Positions 33,457-36,051 of a stretch of DNA of 36,051 nt are shown piece after piece (within the stretch, counting starts at the first letter, position 1; the number at the start of each line of letters is the position of its first letter). The position numbers and the translations under genes were made by a program. The notes under the pieces are model-generated. The model was not told the origin of the DNA and ran no database searches. It saw only the letters and a list, made by a program, of their open reading frames with translations. This DNA is from Cyclobacteriaceae bacterium (GTDB lineage: Bacteria; Bacteroidota; Bacteroidia; Cytophagales; Cyclobacteriaceae). The stretch spans positions 1 to 36,051 of the forward strand of contig CANGUK010000011.1 in the NCBI GenBank assembly GCA_947457095.1. Reading direction: 5' to 3'.

Positions 33457-34881
33457 TTATGGTTTTTGAATGGGGTAAAGTCCTTTTTCTTGGGCGATTT
33501 GAAGCATCAACTGGCGGGCCTCTTCCGGATTATTTTGGATTCGCCCCTCCAATATAGCTTCTTTGATTTCTTCTTTTATATCTCCGATGATTTTTGAAGG
33601 AGAAATCCCGAAAGTCTCCATGATTTCCTCTCCACTTACAGGAGGTTGAAAGTTGCGAACCTGATCCTTTTCTTCTACTTGTTTTAGCTTTTCTTCAACA
33701 CGGTCAAAGTTCTCTAGGTACTTCTGAACTTTCTTATTGTTTTTGGAAGTAATGTCCGCCCTACACAAGGCCATCAGGTCATCGATGTCATCTCCTGCAT
33801 CAAATAGCAACCTTCGCAAAGCCGAGTCCGTCACTTCGTCTTTGACTAAGGCAATCGGCCGAAGATGAAGACGAACCAGTTTCTGCACATACTTCATCCG
33901 CTCATCCATTGGGAGTTTCAAGCGCTTAAAAATCCCTGGCGTCATGCGCGCGCCTTTGTCCTCGTGCCCATGAAAGGTCCAACCCACCTTCGGATGAAAG
34001 CGCTTGGTAGCAGGCTTGGCGATGTCGTGAAGTATGGCTGCCCAGCGAAGCCAAAGATTGTCCGTAGCTAGACATAGATTGTCTAAAACTTGAAGGGTAT
34101 GGTAAAAATTGTCCTTATGGGACTTATCATCCACCGAATCTACCCCTTGGAGCTCCACCATTTCGGGAAAAAACTCATGCAGGAGCTTGGAAGCAAATAG
34201 CAATTTAAACCCATAGGAAGGCTTTGGGCATAGAATGATTTTATTGAGTTCGTCAATAATTCGCTCTGCAGAGATAATTTGAAGTCGAGGCGCGTAGGTC
34301 GTTAGGGCAAAAAAGGTTTCGGACTCAATGTCAAAATCCAATTGAGCTGCAAACCGTACGCCACGCATCATCCGTAGCGGATCATCCGAAAAGGTGATTC
34401 CCGGTTCCAACGGAGTTTTGATAAGCTTGGCTTTGATATGCTTGATTCCATCAAATGGGTCGATCAGCTCCCCGTAATTATCCGGATTTAGGGAAATGGC
34501 CATTGAATTGATCGTGAAATCTCTTCGTTCCAAATCTTCCTGCAGGGTACCATCTTCCACCAGCGGCTTTCGCGAATCTTGACGGTAGGATTCTTTTCGA
34601 GCACCCACAAACTCCAGTTCCCAGTCGTCTAACTTCAGCATGGCCGTACCGAAATTCTTGAATACGGAAAGGGGTACATGAAATTCAAAGGTTTTTGCAA
34701 CCTCCTGAGCCAAATGAATCCCAGAACCCACACAGGTGAAGTCAATGTCTTTACTAGGCCGTCCTAGAATCAAATCCCGTACATACCCGCCGACTACGTA
34801 AGTCTCCAATCCCTCTTTTGCAGCCACTTGAGCGACACGAGTAAAAATTGGATGGGCAGCTAGCTTTTCGCTTAGATTCAT
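33457..34881 (-). CDS. CCA tRNA nucleotidyltransferase / poly(A) polymerase family protein with HD domain
   Basis: A class II nucleotidyltransferase of 474 residues that adds or repairs the 3' CCA of tRNA. The N-terminal head contains VVGGYVRDLILGRPSKDIDF, giving the GG motif at 31-32 and catalytic Asp45 and Asp47. It is followed by RRDFTINSMAISL and DPLRMMRGVRFAAQLDF (ERxxxE-type region). A C-terminal HD domain has ILHDIAKPATKRFHP and FHGHEDKGARM, implying a phosphohydrolase activity as in E. coli Cca. Because poly(A) polymerases share this fold, cca is the likely but not certain name. It overlaps the upstream unknown gene by 4 bp (ATGA). Confidence 0.93.
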   Translation of the reverse strand: MNLSEKLAAHPIFTRVAQVAAKEGLETYVVGGYVRDLILGRPSKDIDFTCVGSGIHLAQEVAKTFEFHVPLSVFKNFGTAMLKLDDWELEFVGARKESYRQDSRKPLVEDGTLQEDLERRDFTINSMAISLNPDNYGELIDPFDGIKHIKAKLIKTPLEPGITFSDDPLRMMRGVRFAAQLDFDIESETFFALTTYAPRLQIISAERIIDELNKIILCPKPSYGFKLLFASKLLHEFFPEMVELQGVDSVDDKSHKDNFYHTLQVLDNLCLATDNLWLRWAAILHDIAKPATKRFHPKVGWTFHGHEDKGARMTPGIFKRLKLPMDERMKYVQKLVRLHLRPIALVKDEVTDSALRRLLFDAGDDIDDLMALCRADITSKNNKKVQKYLENFDRVEEKLKQVEEKDQVRNFQPPVSGEEIMETFGISPSKIIGDIKEEIKEAILEGRIQNNPEEARQLMLQIAQEKGLYPIQKP

Positions 34882-35351
34882 CCCTTGCTAATTTTTACTT
34901 CACCCTCAGGACCTAAATACAACTCCTTGATTCCGGCATGAAAGAGAGGAAAAAGGAGGTTAGTCTGTACGTCAGGTTTTACATCCTTTTCTTCAGTAAA
35001 CAAAACAGGATGAGCGATTTGAAATAAGAGTTTGTTCCAATTGGGCTCACGAATCAAAGAAAAGCGAACAAGTCCATTTACCACTGCGCCTTTGGGAAAG
35101 AGGGGATTTGCAGGACTTTTGTAGATGGTTGGTTTGGATGCAAAATCGACGATATCCAAGGAAACCTCTGAAAAAGCAACGCAAAGCGTGCGGATTTGAA
35201 ATAAATCAAAAAGTAGGTAGATGCCTTCTTCAACAATTTCCTTTTCGGCAAGTGCTCCCTTTCGCAAACAAAAAATATGTCCACTTCCATCTTGAAGGTA
35301 AACTTTCCCTTTTTCTTTTAGTGGGCTAAGGATAGCAGCATGATCTAACAT
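34878..35351 (-). CDS. unknown protein translationally coupled to the CCA-adding-type enzyme
   Basis: Not recognised. The 157 residues contain no signal peptide or long hydrophobic segment. Mixed alpha/beta content is likely, with short hydrophobic strands such as IYLLFDLF, TLCVAFSEVSLDIVDF and GIKELYLGPEGEVKISKG. Its stop overlaps the start of the nucleotidyltransferase gene by 4 bp (ATGA), so the two are translationally coupled and possibly related in function. A minus-strand TATTTTTG matching TAnnTTTG lies just 4 bp upstream of the ATG, at 35356-35363; if it is a promoter, the mRNA would be almost leaderless. Confidence 0.65.
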   Translation of the reverse strand: MLDHAAILSPLKEKGKVYLQDGSGHIFCLRKGALAEKEIVEEGIYLLFDLFQIRTLCVAFSEVSLDIVDFASKPTIYKSPANPLFPKGAVVNGLVRFSLIREPNWNKLLFQIAHPVLFTEEKDVKPDVQTNLLFPLFHAGIKELYLGPEGEVKISKG

Positions 35352-35473
35352 GATGCAAAAATAAACAGATTATCTGGCTAGACTATCAAATTGAAAAATC
35401 ATTCCCTATCGAATTGCACCTCTAAACTAGTTTGGTACAATTAAAAAAAGTAATTCATAACTACCCAAAAACA

Positions 35474-35501
35474 AAAAAGGATAGCATACGCTATCCTTTT
35501 T
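35474..35501. terminator. bidirectional intrinsic terminator after the small HTH gene
   Basis: AAAAAGGATAGC, loop ATAC, GCTATCCTTTTT: perfect 12-bp stem with T-runs both ways. It lies 19 bp past the 3' end of the HTH gene on the minus strand. Confidence 0.92.
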
Positions 35502-35519
35502 AATACTAGTAGGTTAGAA

Positions 35520-35924
35520 TTAACCTCTCAACCAGTTGATGAATGTTTGGTATCCAACTCCGATTTCACGAGCGAAGGCTGCTTTGGTCTTTTTACCTGC
35601 TGCCTCAACTTTTCTCCATTCTTCCAAGATTTTGCTTTTTTCTCCGTCAGAGAATGTTCTGCGCTTTCCTTCAGATTTGGATACAGATCCACCATTCAAG
35701 GATGCAATCAATTCATTCAAATCAGCTAGGAATTTGCTGTCTGTAAGAAACAATCCGGCTGCTTCTAATTTTTTAATTACTCCGTCCTTAGGGTTTACTG
35801 GAGTCACGGCAATACCTCTGGATGCAGCTTCATGAAGGTCAATTTTCTTGCCATCAGCAGTTACATACACAAACCCATCCGATTTCTTTAAATCTACAAT
35901 GGACTCTTTAATTAGTTCTCTCAT
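35520..35924 (-). CDS. small DNA-binding protein with transposase-like helix-turn-helix
   Basis: A 134-residue protein. Residues 1-80 form an unrecognised N-terminal region that includes VTADGKKIDLHEAASRGIAV and a leucine-rich helix LADLNELIASLNG. Residues 87-134 form a homeodomain-like helix-turn-helix (RRTFSDGEKSKILEEWRKVE ... KAAFAREIGVGYQTFINWLRG) of the kind found in IS3/IS66-type transposase DNA-binding subunits. No catalytic transposase partner, inverted repeats or target duplication is seen, so a domesticated regulator is more likely than a mobile element. A TAnnTTTG box upstream and a strong terminator downstream make it a stand-alone transcription unit. Confidence 0.75.
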   Translation of the reverse strand: MRELIKESIVDLKKSDGFVYVTADGKKIDLHEAASRGIAVTPVNPKDGVIKKLEAAGLFLTDSKFLADLNELIASLNGGSVSKSEGKRRTFSDGEKSKILEEWRKVEAAGKKTKAAFAREIGVGYQTFINWLRG

Positions 35925-35985
35925 GTTTTTTGTTTGTTTTATAGTTTAAAAATGATGTGCAATATAGCGTGAAAATAGTTGGCAT

Positions 35986-35993
35986 CAAAAATA
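35986..35993 (-). promoter_or_regulatory. candidate -7 box for the small HTH gene
   Basis: On the minus strand TATTTTTG matches TAnnTTTG exactly, 61 bp upstream of the ATG at 35924. The nearest TTG is spaced about 16 bp rather than 19 bp, so this is tentative. Confidence 0.4.
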
Positions 35994-36051
35994 AAAACAG
36001 ATTTTTTAACAATAAATAAGATAGACGGCTAATAAAACAAGAAGAGCGGGC

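Overview
The window looks like chromosomal DNA from a Bacteroidota bacterium of the order Cytophagales, most like the Cyclobacteriaceae (Algoriphagus-type). This is inferred from four things: start codons without Shine-Dalgarno sequences, Bacteroidetes-type promoters (an SRP RNA promoter matches TTG-N19-TAnnTTTG), protein families typical of the group (secreted S9 and M28 peptidases, BNR/sortilin-like protein, Tat-exported Gfo/Idh/MocA oxidoreductase, haem-binding domain protein, YjgF_endoribonc-type RidA), and moderate GC content. No CRISPR array, tRNA, rRNA, insertion sequence or prophage was seen. No species can be named from sequence alone.

Layout. 1-2318 (-): C-terminally cut S9 prolyl-oligopeptidase-family peptidase. 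2568-4565 (+): two-gene envelope unit, an LpxH-like metallophosphoesterase and a glycosyltransferase, tail-to-tail with a small membrane protein. 5304-8550 (+): GH63-type glucosidase overlapping rnhB. 8561-11368 (-): three-gene proton-translocating transhydrogenase operon (pntAA-pntAB-pntB). 11759-17048 (+): oxidoreductase cluster, with a Tat-exported Gfo/Idh/MocA protein, zinc alcohol dehydrogenase, small membrane protein, haem-binding CxxCH protein, cytosolic Gfo/Idh/MocA protein and VIT-family metal transporter. Three hairpin/T-run elements sit just ahead of start codons in and after this stretch. 17271-21448 (+): large secreted BNR-repeat protein and a TPR lipoprotein. 21473-24733: universal stress protein, GNAT, exported RidA-like protein, O6-methylguanine methyltransferase and an XRE/S24 (LexA-like) repressor. 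25126-27537 (+): DinB polymerase, GNAT and pentapeptide-repeat protein. 27550-29184 (-): M28 peptidase lipoprotein. 29312-31147 (+): SRP RNA, transaldolase-like aldolase, a small unknown protein and an FtsE-like ATPase. 31217-32614 (+): S41 protease gene broken by one in-frame TGA. 32732-35351 (-): unknown protein, CCA-adding-type nucleotidyltransferase and TPR protein. 35520-35924 (-): small HTH protein.

The most interesting region is the 392-bp space between the divergent S24 repressor and dinB. It holds a mirror-symmetric element: TATTTC-like hexamers repeat every 11 bp and read outward toward each gene, and the arms are separated by two GC-rich palindromes that are reverse complements of each other (CCCCGCAAGCGGGG and CCCCGCTTGCGGGG). 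With the repressor's intact Ser/Lys dyad and a plausible Ala-Gly cleavage site, plus ogt next door, this looks like a locally controlled DNA-damage module: a self-cleaving repressor governing a translesion polymerase through an unusually long, helically phased operator. The second most interesting item is the nonsense codon that separates the PDZ part from the catalytic part of the S41 protease.
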